A DNA stretch of 64,000 nucleotides from Delphinapterus leucas. Lineage: Eukaryota > Chordata > Mammalia > Artiodactyla > Monodontidae. This document shows, piece after piece, positions 37,132-49,194 of the stretch. Both the position numbers and the translations under genes were made by a program. A model generated the notes under the pieces. It saw only the letters and a list, made by a program, of their open reading frames with translations. It did not search any database and was not told where the DNA came from. The stretch spans positions 24,195,296 through 24,259,295 of the forward strand of contig NW_022098072.1 of assembly GCF_002288925.2 (NCBI RefSeq), given 5' to 3'. The stretch's first letter is position 1. Each line of letters begins with the position of its first letter.

Positions 37132-37480
37132 TTGAGAGTAAGATTTTTTTGTTTTAATTTATTTTCTTTCTGTTTTTTTTTGGCTGCGTTGGGTCTTAGC
37201 TGCTACAGGTGGGATCTTTCTTTGCAGCACGTGGGCTTCTCTCTAGTTGTGGCATGTAGGTGTTTTCTCTCTCTAGTGCGGCGTGTGGGCTCTGTAGTTT
37301 GCAGCATGTGGCTCTCTAGTTGAGGTGCACGAGCTCAGTAGTTGCGGCATGTGGGCTTAGTTGCCCTGCAGCATGTGGGATCTTAGTTCCCCCACCAGGG
37401 ATCGAACCCGCGTCCCCTGCATTGGAAGGCGGATTCTTTACCACTGGACCACTAGGAAAGTCCTTGAGGGTAAGATTTTT
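37132..37480 (-). mobile_element. CHR-type SINE, antisense, inside L1M
   Basis: The element is at about 37149-37463 with duplication ttgagagtaagattttt (37132-37148) / ttgagggtaagattttt (37464-37480), one difference. The head complement is 'actggaccactaggaaagtcc'-like and the body contains 'gatcttagttcccccaccag', placing it nearer the CHR-1 group than the short SINEs. Confidence 0.92.
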
Positions 37481-38060
37481 AATTATCAATTCAATTGATT
37501 TACTGGTCATTAATTCATTCACGTTTCCAATTTTTCTTGAGCAGCTATTTAAGCTTTTAAAATTTTAAAAATCTTTAATGAAGCTGTGGTCATGTCCTCC
37601 TTTCATTCATGTGTTTTATTCGAGTCAACTTTTTCCTTGGTCAATATCTATAAATATTTATGTTAGGTAGTTTGCTTTTTTGATATAATACCAACTTTGT
37701 TGAATCAATTATTACCTTATTTATTTTCACTTTTATCCTAATTATATCTTTTGTTTTGTTCTTTATGTTATTTCTATTGTTGTTTTGCTAGCTGCTTGAC
37801 TTAAATGCTGAAATCATTTAAAAAACCTTTCTTAATTAAAAAAGTGTATTCAAAGCTATACTAGTTCTGTTAAGACTGCTTTCAGTTATAACTAACAGGT
37901 TTATAGGTTGGTCTTTTAATTTCAATTTTAAATACTTTTTCATGACCAATATGATTTGATCTTTATCAAACAAGCTGTTTAGACTTGCATATTTAAATTA
38001 CCAATCATATGTGCTTTTAAAAAGAACTGTCATAAATTACTGATATTTTGTGCTAGGTTC
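37481..38060 (-). mobile_element. Old L1M, antisense, ORF2 5' part
   Basis: Reversed L1 text continues after the SINE ('tcattcatgtgttttattcg', 'ttgttttgctagctgcttga') and fades near 38060. Confidence 0.5.
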
Positions 38061-39372
38061 AGTGGTTATTGAGAGGAAACATCAGTAGAATCATGCACTT
38101 AATGATGCAGAATTATGAATTAGTTAAAGGCTAATGTGTTAATCAAAATTATTCTTCTTATTATTATCTTTATTATGTGGTAATATGACAGCCAGTCATA
38201 AACAACATTGTGCTTGGTAATGATGATAGTTTTCCAGGGGAAATATTCTGTTAAGAATATGAGAACTAGGGCATAAACTCTTAGTGTTTCCAAAAGATTA
38301 GAAACCTATTTGGTCTCAATTTTTTAAACATGTGACTTGGATAGTCAGTCCTGTTTAATTGTCTCATAGCTCAGTGCTTTTAATGATCTAAATACTTCCA
38401 TGCAAAGGAAGGAATATACATATTTTTCAATTGTAGATAAGATGGAAAGGAAAAATACATTTCTACAGATTATTATGACAAGTTCAGTAAGTTAATATCA
38501 TTTACCAAAGAAATAAGTTATTGTCTGTCTATTGCACATCTGCAAAAATTTATACCTGAACATCTATGGATTAGATATACTTTCTATACTTTCTAAACTT
38601 AAATTCCAGACTTATTCAGATTTTGCCAGTTTTTCTACCAACATACTTTTTCTCTTCCAGGATCCAGTCCATGCTGCATTTAGATGTCATGTCTCCTTAG
38701 TGCACTCCAATTGGTGACAATTTCTCAGTTTTGCCTTGTTTTATTTATGTATATATGCATGTATGTATGTATTACAATTTTAATAATTTTGAGAAATATT
38801 GCTTGGGTTGGTATTTTGTAGAATGTCCCTCAATTTGAGTTCATCTAATGTTTCTCATGTTAGACTGGGGTTTGTGGCAGACTATTTTGATTTTTTTTTT
38901 ATCAAAAGAAATCCATGGACAGAAAAAAAAATCATGGCTTCAGAGTCCTTTCTTTTTTTTTACCAGAAGGTAATTTAAATGAAATTATAATTTTATGGTG
39001 TAAATTGTTGGATCTGAATAGTGATGAAGAATTGAAGATGACATTTTGAAAATTCAGTGTCATTTGCTTCATTTTGGATAAAAGCTTAAAAAAATCCTGA
39101 GATCTCTTTTGAATTTGATTTCTCTACTACTAATGTTATTAAAACAAAACAGATGAAACATTTTATAAGTATATTATCCCCTTTGAGGAGTATTTTTGCC
39201 AATCTATTTTAAACTAGATAAATTAATAGGCAAAAAGAAAGCCTATTTGTCACATCAAAAACTTCAAATATTTATCGATACACATTGATATCATTCAAAG
39301 TGTTTAAGAAGGAGAAATCATTATTTCACTAATAACTATTTGCAGAATTTCAAAAATTTGCTAATGTAATAG
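38061..39372. other. Unassigned AT-rich stretch
   Basis: No clear repeat. There is a short GTAT-type run (atgtatatatgcatgtatgt) near 38748. Confidence 0.35.
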
Positions 39373-40166
39373 TGATTCTGTATCTTTCTAAAAATTTTTA
39401 TTGAAGTATAGTTGATTTACAATGTTGTATTAGTTTCAGGTGTACAGCAAAGTGAATCAGTTGTACATAATATACATCCACTCTTTTTTTGTGTGTGTGT
39501 GTGTGGTACGTGGGCCTCTCACTGTTGTGGCCTCTCCTGTTGCGGAGCACAGGATCCGGACGCGCAGGCTCAGCGGCCATGGCTCACGGGCCCAGCCGCT
39601 CCGCGGCATGTGGGATCTTTCCGGACCGGGGCACAAACCCATGTCCCCTGCATCGGCAGGCGGACTGTCAACCACTGCGCCACCAGGGAAGCCCCATCCA
39701 CTCTTTTTTAGATTCTTTTCCCATATAGGCCATTACAGAGTACTGAGTTCCCTGTGCTATACAGTAGGTCCTTATTAGTTATCTATTTTATGTATAGTAA
39801 TGTGTATATGTCAATTTCAGTCTCCCAATTTATCCCTCCCCTCCCTTATCCCCTGGTAACCACAAGTTTGTTTTCTACATCTGTGACTCTATTTCTGTTT
39901 TGTAAATAAGTTCGTTTGTATCCTTTTTTTAGATTCCACATATAAGCGATATCATATGATATTAGTCTTTGTCTGACTTGCTTCACTCATTATGACAATC
40001 TCTAGGTCCATCCATGTTGCTGCAAATGGCATTATTTTGTTCTTTTTTATGGCTGGGTAATATTCCATTGTGTATATGTACCACATCTTCTTTACCCATT
40101 CATCTGTTGATGGACATTTAGGTTGCTTCCATGTCCTGGCTATTGTAAATAGTGCTGATTCTGTAT
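39373..40166 (-). mobile_element. 5'-truncated L1, antisense, with 11-bp duplication, split by a SINE
   Basis: Duplication tgattctgtat at 39373-39383 and 40156-40166. Reversed L1 3' end from 'tattgaagtatagttgattt' through 'gctatacagtaggtccttat', 'gattccacatataagcgata' and 'taatattccattgtgtatat' to 'ttgtaaatagtgct'. Without the SINE it is about 550 bp. Sequence is close to the young artiodactyl L1 3' end, so it is recent compared with the L1M copies. Confidence 0.93.
39475..39709 (-). mobile_element. Short CHR-type SINE nested in L1
   Basis: SINE at about 39490-39694 with exact duplication catccactctttttt (39475-39489 and 39695-39709), the copied bases being L1 sequence. The tail complement has become (GT)9. 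Same short subfamily as 33939-34140. Confidence 0.95.
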
Positions 40167-40533
40167 TTTAATTGTCTATATGCAAACTTTCAAAGTAGAT
40201 GTATAATTTTGGAAATTATTTTATTTTTTCTTATATTGTGTTCATTCTGATTATATTTATTAAAATGTAGTTTTATGTCTATTGAATATCATAAAAATTT
40301 GCCTGTATTTTGCATGTCTGGATTTTTTCCATTTAACTTACTATAATGATTCATTTTTATTTTACTTTAGAAAAGTATCAGATTGGAAAAAATATGATTC
40401 TTCACCAAAATTAGTTTGATTTGCATTGGTCTAGACTGTATCTTATCTGCTGCATTTAAAAATTTTTAACAACTTTTTTTTTTCCTTCCAAGATTTTTCA
40501 TGTCTACTGATCCTTGTTACATTGCTTTTGCTT
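40167..40533. other. Unassigned AT-rich stretch
   Basis: No repeat or gene recognised. Confidence 0.35.
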
Positions 40534-40881
40534 AAAAAATTCAGTTCTAGGGGCTTCCCTGGTGGCGCAGTGGTTGAGAATCTGCCTGCTAATGCAGGGA
40601 ACACGGGTTCAAGCCCTGGTCTGGGACGATCCCACGTGCCGCTGAGCAACTAGGCCCGTGAGCCACAACTACTGAGCCTGTGCATCTGGAGCCTGTGCTC
40701 CGCAACAAGAGAGGCCGCGATAGTGAGAGGCCCGCACACCGCCATGAGGAGTGGCCCCCGCTTGCCACAACTAGAGAGAGCCCTCACACGGAAACAAAGA
40801 CCCAATGCAGCAAAAATAAATAAATAAATTACTAAACTCCTACCCCCAACATCTTCAAAAAAAAAAAAAAATTCAGTTCTA
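40534..40881 (+). mobile_element. Long CHR-type SINE with 16-bp duplication and extra 3' sequence
   Basis: Duplication aaaaaattcagttcta at 40534-40549 and 40866-40881. The SINE starts 'ggggcttccctggtggcgca', has B-box-like 'gggttcaagccc', and its normal (AAATA)n tail ends near 40829. About 27 bp that are not SINE ('ctaaactcctacccccaaca' within) follow, and then a second poly(A). Confidence 0.95.
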
Positions 40882-40896
40882 CTTTAAAGGAAGTTT

Positions 40897-41122
40897 TATT
40901 TTCTCTTTTTTAATTTTATTTTTTATCAATATATATTTTTATTGAAGTATAATTGATTTACACTGTTGTGTTAATTTCTATTGTACAGCAAAATGATTCA
41001 GTTATACATATATACACAATTCTTTTTTTAATATTCTTTTCCATTATGGTTTATCATAGGATATTGAATATAGTTTTCTGTGCTATACAGTAGGACCTTG
41101 TTGTTTATCCTATTTTCTCTTT
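40897..41122 (-). mobile_element. 5'-truncated L1 3' end with 12-bp duplication
   Basis: Duplication tattttctcttt at 40897-40908 and 41111-41122 around reversed L1 3' sequence ('attgaagtataattgattta', 'ttttccattatggtttatca', 'gctatacagtaggaccttgt'). Confidence 0.88.
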
Positions 41123-42899
41123 AAATATCTAATTTACATTAATTTTAAGGTATTTTTCCAGACTGTTTCATAAAAGTAATTTCACTTGAAGTAAATTCAT
41201 TAGCTGCTTGTTGATTTTTTAAAATTACTTAGCATTAGATATTTTGGAATTTTGGTTTTCAAGTCTTATTTTGAGTAGAAAATTTTCTATGTGTTTGCTT
41301 TTTATTTTATATTTTTTGTCACTCTCTCTGCAAACACTTTTCTGGCTTTGAGTTTTGTATAGCAGTTGCATCCCTCCAGACTCCCTGGCTGCTGGTCCAG
41401 AATCAGGTCCTATAAGTGCATCTGGGATCCTCCGCCATCATGGTTAATGGGATTATGAAGATCCTGTTATCAGACAAATGGGCAACTTGGTTCAGCTCCT
41501 AAATTTATGCTTTTTGTGTTTCCTTGGGTCAGCATCCTTCTAAAACCACATCAAATCATTTCCAGTGACACCTGTGGTCCTGGCTTCAAGCAGATTTAGG
41601 CTCGGGTTTTCTAGCTCTTCAATCTCCCACCCACAAAGAACACCTTTGACCTTTTCTATCCCAGGGGAACAGAATGCCTGGCCCCAACTGCCTGCTCCTG
41701 GATGAGGTGCCAAATTGGCCTCTCTGCCTTCTGTTCTGCTCATGATTTTAGGTTTTGTTCTATTTTGGACATTGGTGATGTTGAGTCTGGAATTCCTATT
41801 TCATATCCATCATCACTATAACAGCAACATATAAATTTAACCAAAGTCTGAATCTATAGATCCATTTTGACAAGAAGTCTTCAATGTTTCTCAACTCAAA
41901 TGTTTTATTAGGAAAGCAAAATGTCAACTTTCATAAGCTGCATTTAATATATTTTCATTATTTCTTTAGTCATACAGACACCATCACTAGTGCTACCTGA
42001 TTCAGAATTTCCATTGTTCAGCCTGTGATGATTAACTTAAACACAAAAAATTCTTGCTCCAGACATTGAAATTCAAATGAACTAAAGCCTGATCCCAAAT
42101 TCTATTTCATTGCATCCTCTCACACTTTCAATAACTGAAATAATGTAATATGAAAATAACATGGCATCATAGAAATTTGGTGTGTTAATTCCTCTTAGTC
42201 ACATCAGAAAAGTAGCAAAATACATCACTCTTTTTTACAATGAAGTTTGCTTTCAATTATTAGTAATCTTTCCTTGCTGGCCTGTATCATCATTTTTTCA
42301 ACATTTTTATGCCTATTTTTATGCCATGATATGAAGTTTGTGCTGCATGTCAAAACTTAAAGATGCTTAAAGTAAGGTTGGACAGGTAGAATTTTTCTGT
42401 GAATGAGTTATAGTGCTACCAAAGTGATATTTTCCTCTTTAAATATTAACCAGTCTAAAGGTGATATATTCATTATCTGTGTTTTATGATATAGAAGATA
42501 GCTTTGCATGGTAAAACCTCCCAAATATATCTCTTGTCTACCTTCCTACTACTTCAGTGATTCTCCTTTTCACATAGTAGAGACCTCATAGCCTTTTCTC
42601 TTGCCGACCTCCTGTTATCCTGTTTTCTCCTGTCTCAATTCTGCCGACTCTGTCACCGTTTTCATCCTGATTTCTCTCCACAAGCCTCTATTTCAGCCTT
42701 GTCTCACTCCTGCAGGGGGCTCTTTCAGGTCCTTACCCTTTTCTTTGCTCATCCCTCATCTCTCTGAGTTTGTTCTTGTCATTATGTAATTTAACCCTCA
42801 CTCTGATTCTACAGGGTGATTCACCTCCTTGCACTTCCATTGTCCTTTTTTCAATCATGCCGTTTCCCCCTTCTATTAGCTTTTTAGTTATATTTCCTT
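41123..42899. other. Unassigned stretch
   Basis: No confident repeat or coding call over about 1.8 kb. The minus-strand 67-codon frame at 41540-41743 and plus-strand 62-codon frame at 42601-42789 carry no recognisable motif. Confidence 0.3.
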
Positions 42900-44340
42900 T
42901 TATATTCTTCTATGAATTGCACTAGGGTTTACTGCATGCATGCTTGACTTATTAGAGTCAAATATTTTTTAAAATGCTTTTATCATTTTCTGTACAAAGC
43001 AAAGAATGAACACTAACTCCTTTTATTCCTTCCACCTTTTGTGTTATTGTTTTCATGTATTTTATTTCTACGTATATTAAAATCTCCGCAATAAAACATT
43101 ATCATTGTTTTACACTATAAATATTCATTTAGATTTACACATGCATTTAACCTCTTTATTAATCTTTTTCTTTGTAGATTGTTTTACCCTTCCTTTGGGG
43201 ATTATTTTCTTTACCTGGAGCATTCTCTTTATTGTTTATTTCTTATGCTGTTGATTGTCTGGTGATGATTTAGTTTTGTTTGTTTTTTTTGTATGACAAT
43301 GTCACTATTTTATCTTTACTTTTGAAGGGTATTTTTGCTAACTCTAGAATTCTAGACCATGAATTAACTTTCTTTCCTCACGTTAGAGATCTTGTTCATT
43401 GTGTTCTGGCTTCCACTGTTTCTGTTGAGAAAATGGCCATCAGCATTATTGTTGCTCCTTTAAAGGTAATGGGTCTTTTTACTATGGCTGCTTTTCAGAT
43501 GTTCACTTTGGCTATAGTTGATCAGTTTTTATGTGATGAGCCAGCAATAGAGATTCCTGAATCTGTGACATGTCTTTTTTGGAAAATTCTTAGTCAATAT
43601 CTCTCCCAAAATTGCTTCTTCCCCATCATCTCTATCCTCAACTTCTGGAACCCCAATTACATGTATGTTAAATTTTTCACTTTGTCCTCTATCAGGGTCA
43701 GGAAAGTACAGTTCCAGGGCACAGTTCTGCTCACCGTCTCTGTTTGTAAATGAAGGCTGTTGGAAGACGGCCACACCCATTTGTTTATGTCTTATCTATG
43801 CTGCTTTTGTGTTACAACTGAAGAGTTGAGGAGTTGTGACAGAGGTCACATGACCCACAAAACCTAAAAAGAAAAAGCTTGACAAACCCTGTCTTGTAAT
43901 ACTATTTAACTTATTTGTGTGTTTTCCACCTTTTTTTCTCCTTTTGTACCCTTCCGTCTGGATATATTGGCCTATCTTTCAGTACACTAATCCTCTAATC
44001 TTCTTTTCTGCTCTGTCTAATCTGCTACTGAATCCATCTATTGAGTTCTTAAATTCAGTTATTATATTTTTCAGCTCGGGAATTTCCATGTAATTCTTTT
44101 CTATATATTTTTGATTTCTGGTGAAATTTTCCATTTTGTAATTTATTTGTTGAACATGTTAATCACACTTATTTTAAAGTTCATATTTTGTAAACCAATA
44201 TCTGGTATTATAATATGTATGGAACTATTTCCGTTTTCTGTTTTTTCTCTTGGCCTTTATTTATTTTGCTTTGAGTCATGGCAACTTTTCTTCAAAGGCC
44301 AGACATAGTAGTAGAAAAAGTGTAGAGATATTCTGGGACT
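42900..44340 (-). pseudogene. L1/HAL1 ORF1-derived relic, antisense
   Basis: The minus strand encodes a decayed L1 ORF1 protein. In the minus-strand frame at 43529-43780 an IGVPE-type motif followed by acidic residues and an ENFP-like end is readable, which is the conserved start of the ORF1p RNA-binding region. The coiled-coil-coding part lies to the right (about 43950-44200, plus-strand text 'aattcagttattatattttt', 'gggaatttccatgtaattct'), as expected for reverse orientation. The C-terminal region is at about 43300-43500. The plus-strand 157-codon frame at 43280-43753 is the shadow of this relic. HAL1 is preferred because no ORF2 is attached, but a deleted L1M fits as well. Confidence 0.68.
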
Positions 44341-45424
44341 CTGGTTAAAATGAACTTCATCGACAGAGAAGTTTCTTTCTGGTTGGCAGCTACAGTAGAA
44401 AAGATTACTTCAATCCAGAATAGCATTAAGCTGGTTGGAAGCTGGTTTTTAGACTTCTGTTAGGGTTGGTCATTTTCACATAATCCTTACTCTTACAGTG
44501 TAGTTCTTCCAAATGTCCTGGTTGGGTGCCTGGGGTATTTACCAGTGCCCTTCCTCCTTTGTGTATCCTGAAATGTATATTTTGTCTTCCCAGCTTCATG
44601 AAATTTCCACTAGTACTGCTCAGCTTCATAGTCTCTTAACAGCCCCTTTCTGATCACCTTCTCATTCTGTCTAGCTTGTTACAAATTACCACAGAAGACA
44701 AGGGTGCGTATCATTCTCTAATGAGCTTCCCTTTTCTCTGTGACCCCTGTCCCCTTAAGTCCTATCTGACTTAGTAGCTTTCTGGTGTCTTCCAATAGAT
44801 TTTTTTTTCATGTGTATGTAAGTATTGTGAACAGCTTTTCTAGACATTCTTGGAAGGGTGGGTAAGCGTGGTCTGTAACAAAGAACTCAACCATTACCCT
44901 CAATAAGCAAATTCCTAACATTTTTAATGTTATTTTCCTCTGTTGCTTATTTCAGTGGACTTAGAACCTTAGATTTCTGTCTTTGGCTGCCTGTTCTGGA
45001 AGAAAATCACACTAGGGTAGGCTTTTTCCCTCTATGACTCTATTTTGTGTTGTTTGCCTGTGGGGGACATCTGCTCTGGAAGGAAGCCACACCACACAGT
45101 TTCTTGATTTGTTTTAGCGTTAAAGGAATCCCTGTTGTACTGAAATGGTTGGTTTTGGCTACCCACCTCACTGCCTGCCTTTACCTTGCCAAATTAGGGA
45201 TTTGATATACAGTTCTTCTGAGATGCCTTTATTTATTTCTCCAGCATCCTGTTTTCCATATTTGGGGGGAGTTGTGAGTCAATTAGTGTTGCCTCCTTCT
45301 ACATTGAACCATACACCCTGTATCATGAAGAAGTTCCTCAAAGTTCGTGGCATGCACATACCATTTTTCCTTACTTCCACTGATCATTCAGCTTTATCTC
45401 AGATACCTGCATAGCTTTCTTCTT
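44341..45424. other. Unassigned stretch
   Basis: No confident repeat or gene. Frames at 44426-44629 (minus) and 45145-45414 (plus, 89 codons) show no domain. Confidence 0.3.
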
Positions 45425-45695
45425 GACAAACTATAGATCTTTGCCCAAATGTTGCTTTCTAAGCAAAGCTCTATCTGATAACTTCATTTAAAACAGCAAG
45501 TGTTCTTCCCACAGACAACAAATCCCCTACTCTATTTATTATAACACTTAGCATCATCTGGCTTACTATACATTTATTTGCTCATTTATTATCTGTCTAC
45601 CTCTCCTCTACCTAATTGCTACATCACTATAACCTGGAAGATTGTCAGGTACATAGTAGATGCTCATTAAGTATTCGCTGAATGAATGAAGGGTA
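45425..45695 (+). mobile_element. L2 3' end, sense
   Basis: Ordered L2 phrases: 'ttgctttctaagcaaagctc', 'tctatttattataacactta', 'ggtacatagtagatgctcat', 'gctgaatgaatg'. Confidence 0.8.
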
Positions 45696-45915
45696 AAACA
45701 GAAAAATTAAATGCATTTATTTCAAACCACTAGAGGGAAAAATAATCAAGGAGAAAAATCAGTTAATTTCAGGGATCACTGTCCTTCATTGTATGATGGT
45801 CAGTGTCTTGAAAGCTATTGTTTTATATATTTTTCCATTTTATGATTGTTCCAAATGAGAGATTAAATTGATTTCCTGTTACTTCATATTGGCCAGAAGG
45901 AGAATTTCATGCTCT
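45696..45915. other. Unassigned short stretch
   Basis: Nothing recognised. Confidence 0.3.
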
Positions 45916-45940
45916 TTTATTTATTTATTTATTTATTATT
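45916..45940. repeat. (TTTA)n microsatellite
   Basis: Six tandem TTTA/ATTT units. Confidence 0.92.
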
Positions 45941-45949
45941 TGTGTCTCT

Positions 45950-46075
45950 TCATAAGAATATGAGCTCCATGAAGGTGGAGGATTTTTCTGCTTGGTTTCA
46001 TGTTGATCCCCTAGGACCTGGAACAGCGCCCACATATAGCAAAGACACCATAAATATTTATTGGATGAAGTAATT
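45950..46075 (+). mobile_element. L2 3' end, sense
   Basis: Ordered L2 phrases: 'atatgagctccatgaaggtg', 'cccctaggacctggaacagc', 'ccataaatatttattggatg'. A second sense L2 terminus close to the preceding one. Confidence 0.8.
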
Positions 46076-47734
46076 AAACAAATCTTTATTTCTTCCATGT
46101 CTCTGAAAATTAATTACAGTTTAATATTCAACATACTTCCAACTATATCACAAATACGACATTTTTTATGACTTTTCTATAGTCTTATTCTTCCATCAAG
46201 ATCTGTCACAATGACTTGTTTTCATACACATTCTCTGTAACCTTTTTTATATAATGTCCAGTTATCTGGCCACTGGTAAGATTTTTCTTAGGTACAGCCC
46301 TGAGCATATGACAGCTTTATGTTCTGAATCTAATTTACATATGGATATATTAATCTTATGTGACAGCAATGGCTTTAATCCTATAACCCTCTTTCTCCTG
46401 GGCTAGGTGGTTAGAAAGGGAATTAAGAAGACTATATTCCCATCATATTGCTGGGGCTTGAATTGAACACGACTTGCCAATATCTTAGAGTCATCACTGT
46501 AAAAATCTTTGCATGAAGGGATTCATGTTGAAAGTATAAATCTGAAATGGATAAAAAAGCAATCTGTTATTTTGTCATTAAAAAATAGTGTTAAATCCCT
46601 TATTGCTACTAGCTACTTATTTTGTATAGCTGAACCTGAAATATAAGATATAAGAAATAATCACCTCATTTATGAAGTCTGTAAGAGTCGGTTGTAATCT
46701 CTTCATTTGGAAACTCATTAGCATGATTTCAACATGTCAGCACAAGTCCATTTAGACATTATTATGTCACTTACCTGCAGCTATGCTAGATGAGCAAGTG
46801 GCACTCCAGTTGTCAAGGGTTGAGTGTTACTGCTAGAAACAATATAAGCATAAAACTAAGAATCAGAAAACCTTCAACACATACTAAATTTGCAGACATT
46901 TTCCACCTGAATGTGGATTTTGAAAAAACAACAACAAGAATTTAAGTAATTCATTAAATCAACACTTACCTACATACAAGAATTATGTTTGCTGAAGGCC
47001 TCTTCTTGTTCCTGTGGAACACAAAATAGAAAATGGATCAGATGACTTGGAAGGGGAACACCCTGCTTTGGAGCATTAGACATATGTTTTGGGGTTTGGG
47101 AGACACGTAGCTTGTCAAGTTACTTCATAATTCAGGCCTGGAGCTGCCTCTTTAAATCCGTGGCTAGTCTTTTAGACAACATATTTGCTCCTTAGCCCTT
47201 CTTCAGAAAAAAAATCTTAGTTTTCATTCTTTTTTGGATGCTGAGCTCTGATTTCATGATGCTAATTATGGAATGGGTGACCTTAATCTTCTCCTGCCTG
47301 TTGCCTAGACCAGAATGCCAGCTGGATTACAGGAGGGTTGTGGTTGCCCACTGGTGAGGATGGTGGAAAACTGGATGCTAGGACCCTCACCGATGGAGAA
47401 GATGTAGACTGCAAACATGGTCTCATCCTGAAATGTACACCTGCAAAGGACAGTTTACAAACACTCTGGAGCCTGCTGCTCCCTCCTGATGCATTGTTGG
47501 CTATTTTGGCCTGCTTTACTGATTCATTTCTTTACGATGCTTAACTAGATGATGAAGGGCTCAGGCATTTTGATGATAGTATATTAAGCAATTTATACTT
47601 CTTCAATTACTTCTGGATAACAAAAATAGTAAACTTTATTTAGAGATAATAAGACCTTAAGAAGTTGTCTGGGGTGTGTCCATCTTATATGAGAATGAGA
47701 GGAAAAATAAGTTGTTCAAGGCTATAGAGTTTAT
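46076..47734. other. Unassigned stretch
   Basis: No confident repeat. The 68-codon frame at 47338-47544 is not recognised. Confidence 0.35.
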
Positions 47735-47935
47735 AAAGAACATAGAGTTTATTTATGCACATTATCTCATTTAATCTTCTTAGCATCTCTGTGAGGTAGT
47801 CAGGGAAGTTGGCGCAATTCCCATTTTATTGAAGAGAATATTTTGTTTCAGGTATTTCAATGCCCAGCATGAGGAGAAAAGCGAAGGGCAAAATCAGGTC
47901 TTAATTCAGAACTTTTAACTCTTCCTGTAATATTC
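47735..47935 (-). mobile_element. MIR SINE, antisense
   Basis: Reversed MIR: 'ttatctcatttaatcttctt', 'atctctgtgaggtagtcagg', 'cccattttattgaagagaat', 'aaatcaggtcttaattcaga'. Confidence 0.68.
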
Positions 47936-48279
47936 TGTGGCCTCTGGGTTGTACCCAGAATGCGGGATGTTAGTAAACACTGGCCTAAGCTGTTTACTGT
48001 TGTTACTAAACTGTTACTTTCCTTTCCTTGAGTGAAACTTGGTACATTAACTCACAAGTTGTTTGTACTGTTACTCTATCTCCCTTGTTACTATAATCGG
48101 CAAACTTTTATCAACAAACCAAACCAACAAATAATTCATGGAGAATTACTTTTTTTTCTACCCTAACTCCTGCCATCATCCTTTGTAAATTTCGTGCCTG
48201 TACAGATGACACTATCATCATCTCTTATGTCCTTGACCTTTAACTCTTTGTCTTTTCATTCTGAACACCTATTGGATAT
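47936..48279. other. Unassigned stretch
   Basis: Nothing recognised. Confidence 0.3.
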
Positions 48280-49160
48280 TAGTTAACAGTGGGAAATACT
48301 CCATCTCTGAAATCTTAAGTGCTGACATCTTAGGGGGAGAGCAATGCCAGACAAGAATGGAAATGTTGGCAGGTGCAAGATAATCAAAGTCAGCATAGGT
48401 CATGTTACCAATTGTGGACTTTATCCTTCATGCAATAGAAAACGATTGAACTATTTTAAGTAGTAAAGTGATAAAGTCAGATTTGCATTAAAATATCACA
48501 CTGCTGTCTGGAAAACAAATTGGAGAAATACAAGAGAGAATTCAGAAAGGCAATTGGGTAGTTATTAAAAGAGATGCTAGTAGTTTGGATTCGGGTGATG
48601 GCAATGAGAGATCTTTAGGTGGTAGAATCAACAGGACATGGTCATTGGTTGAATACAGGACTTGAGGGAGAGGAAACAGTTAATAAAAAACGTGAGTGTT
48701 AGGGCTTAAAATACTAACGTTGATTGCGGAACCATTTGCTGAGATGGGGGCACTGAAAAAGGTAGTGTTGGGATGGAGTGAGGACAGGTGGGAAAGATGG
48801 TGAATTTAGGATTTGGTATATTGAGTTGTGGTAACTTGGAAAAACCTGAGTCCTGCGGGAAGTAAGACACACGGGAATGTTGTTCAGAAGAGATGATGCA
48901 GAGGAGGAGGAGAACCGGGGTGGGGGGGTACAGCATCATGGACGCTGAGGGTGGAAGATGATCTAAGTAAGTGGATATGGTAGAATGAGCCCAACTGTAA
49001 AGTGTGGATCCATTGGATTTAGCAACATTGAAGCCAGAGGTGTTTTAGTGTGAGTTATTTCAGTAGAGTGGTGGAGGTAGAATCCAGAATTAAGTGGGTT
49101 GAGGAATGAGGATAATATTTGAAAATGCAGGCAGTGATTGCACGTGTTCCTTTTAAGAAG
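48280..49160 (-). pseudogene. L2 ORF2 (reverse transcriptase) relic, antisense, internally deleted
   Basis: L2 is a CR1-clade LINE whose ORF2 carries endonuclease and reverse transcriptase. Read in reverse, this segment follows the RT 3' half: 'aaagtgataaagtcagattt' with 'cacactgctgtctgg', 'gtggtagaatcaacaggaca', 'ccatttgctgagatgggggc', then 'gtggatccattggatttagc' with 'aacattgaagccagagg' and 'cagtagagtggtggaggtag'. The last phrases code for the DLSAAFDTVDH-side of the RT in the family. The stretch between about 48900 and 49000 is too short to hold the expected YADD-containing part, so it is deleted. Many stops; non-functional. Confidence 0.75.
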
Positions 49161-49194
49161 TCAATAATGTAAGTACAAAACCTGATGCCACTTA

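Noticed and set aside
39490..39507. Independent (GT)n microsatellite
   Set aside because: It is the mutated tail complement of the antisense SINE, inside that SINE's target duplication.
39412..39778. Overlapping 79-112 codon frames
   Set aside because: All read through the antisense CHR SINE and its L1 host.
43280..43753. 157-codon plus-strand reading frame
   Set aside because: It is antisense to an L1/HAL1 ORF1 relic; the minus strand shows the ORF1 IGVPE-type motif.
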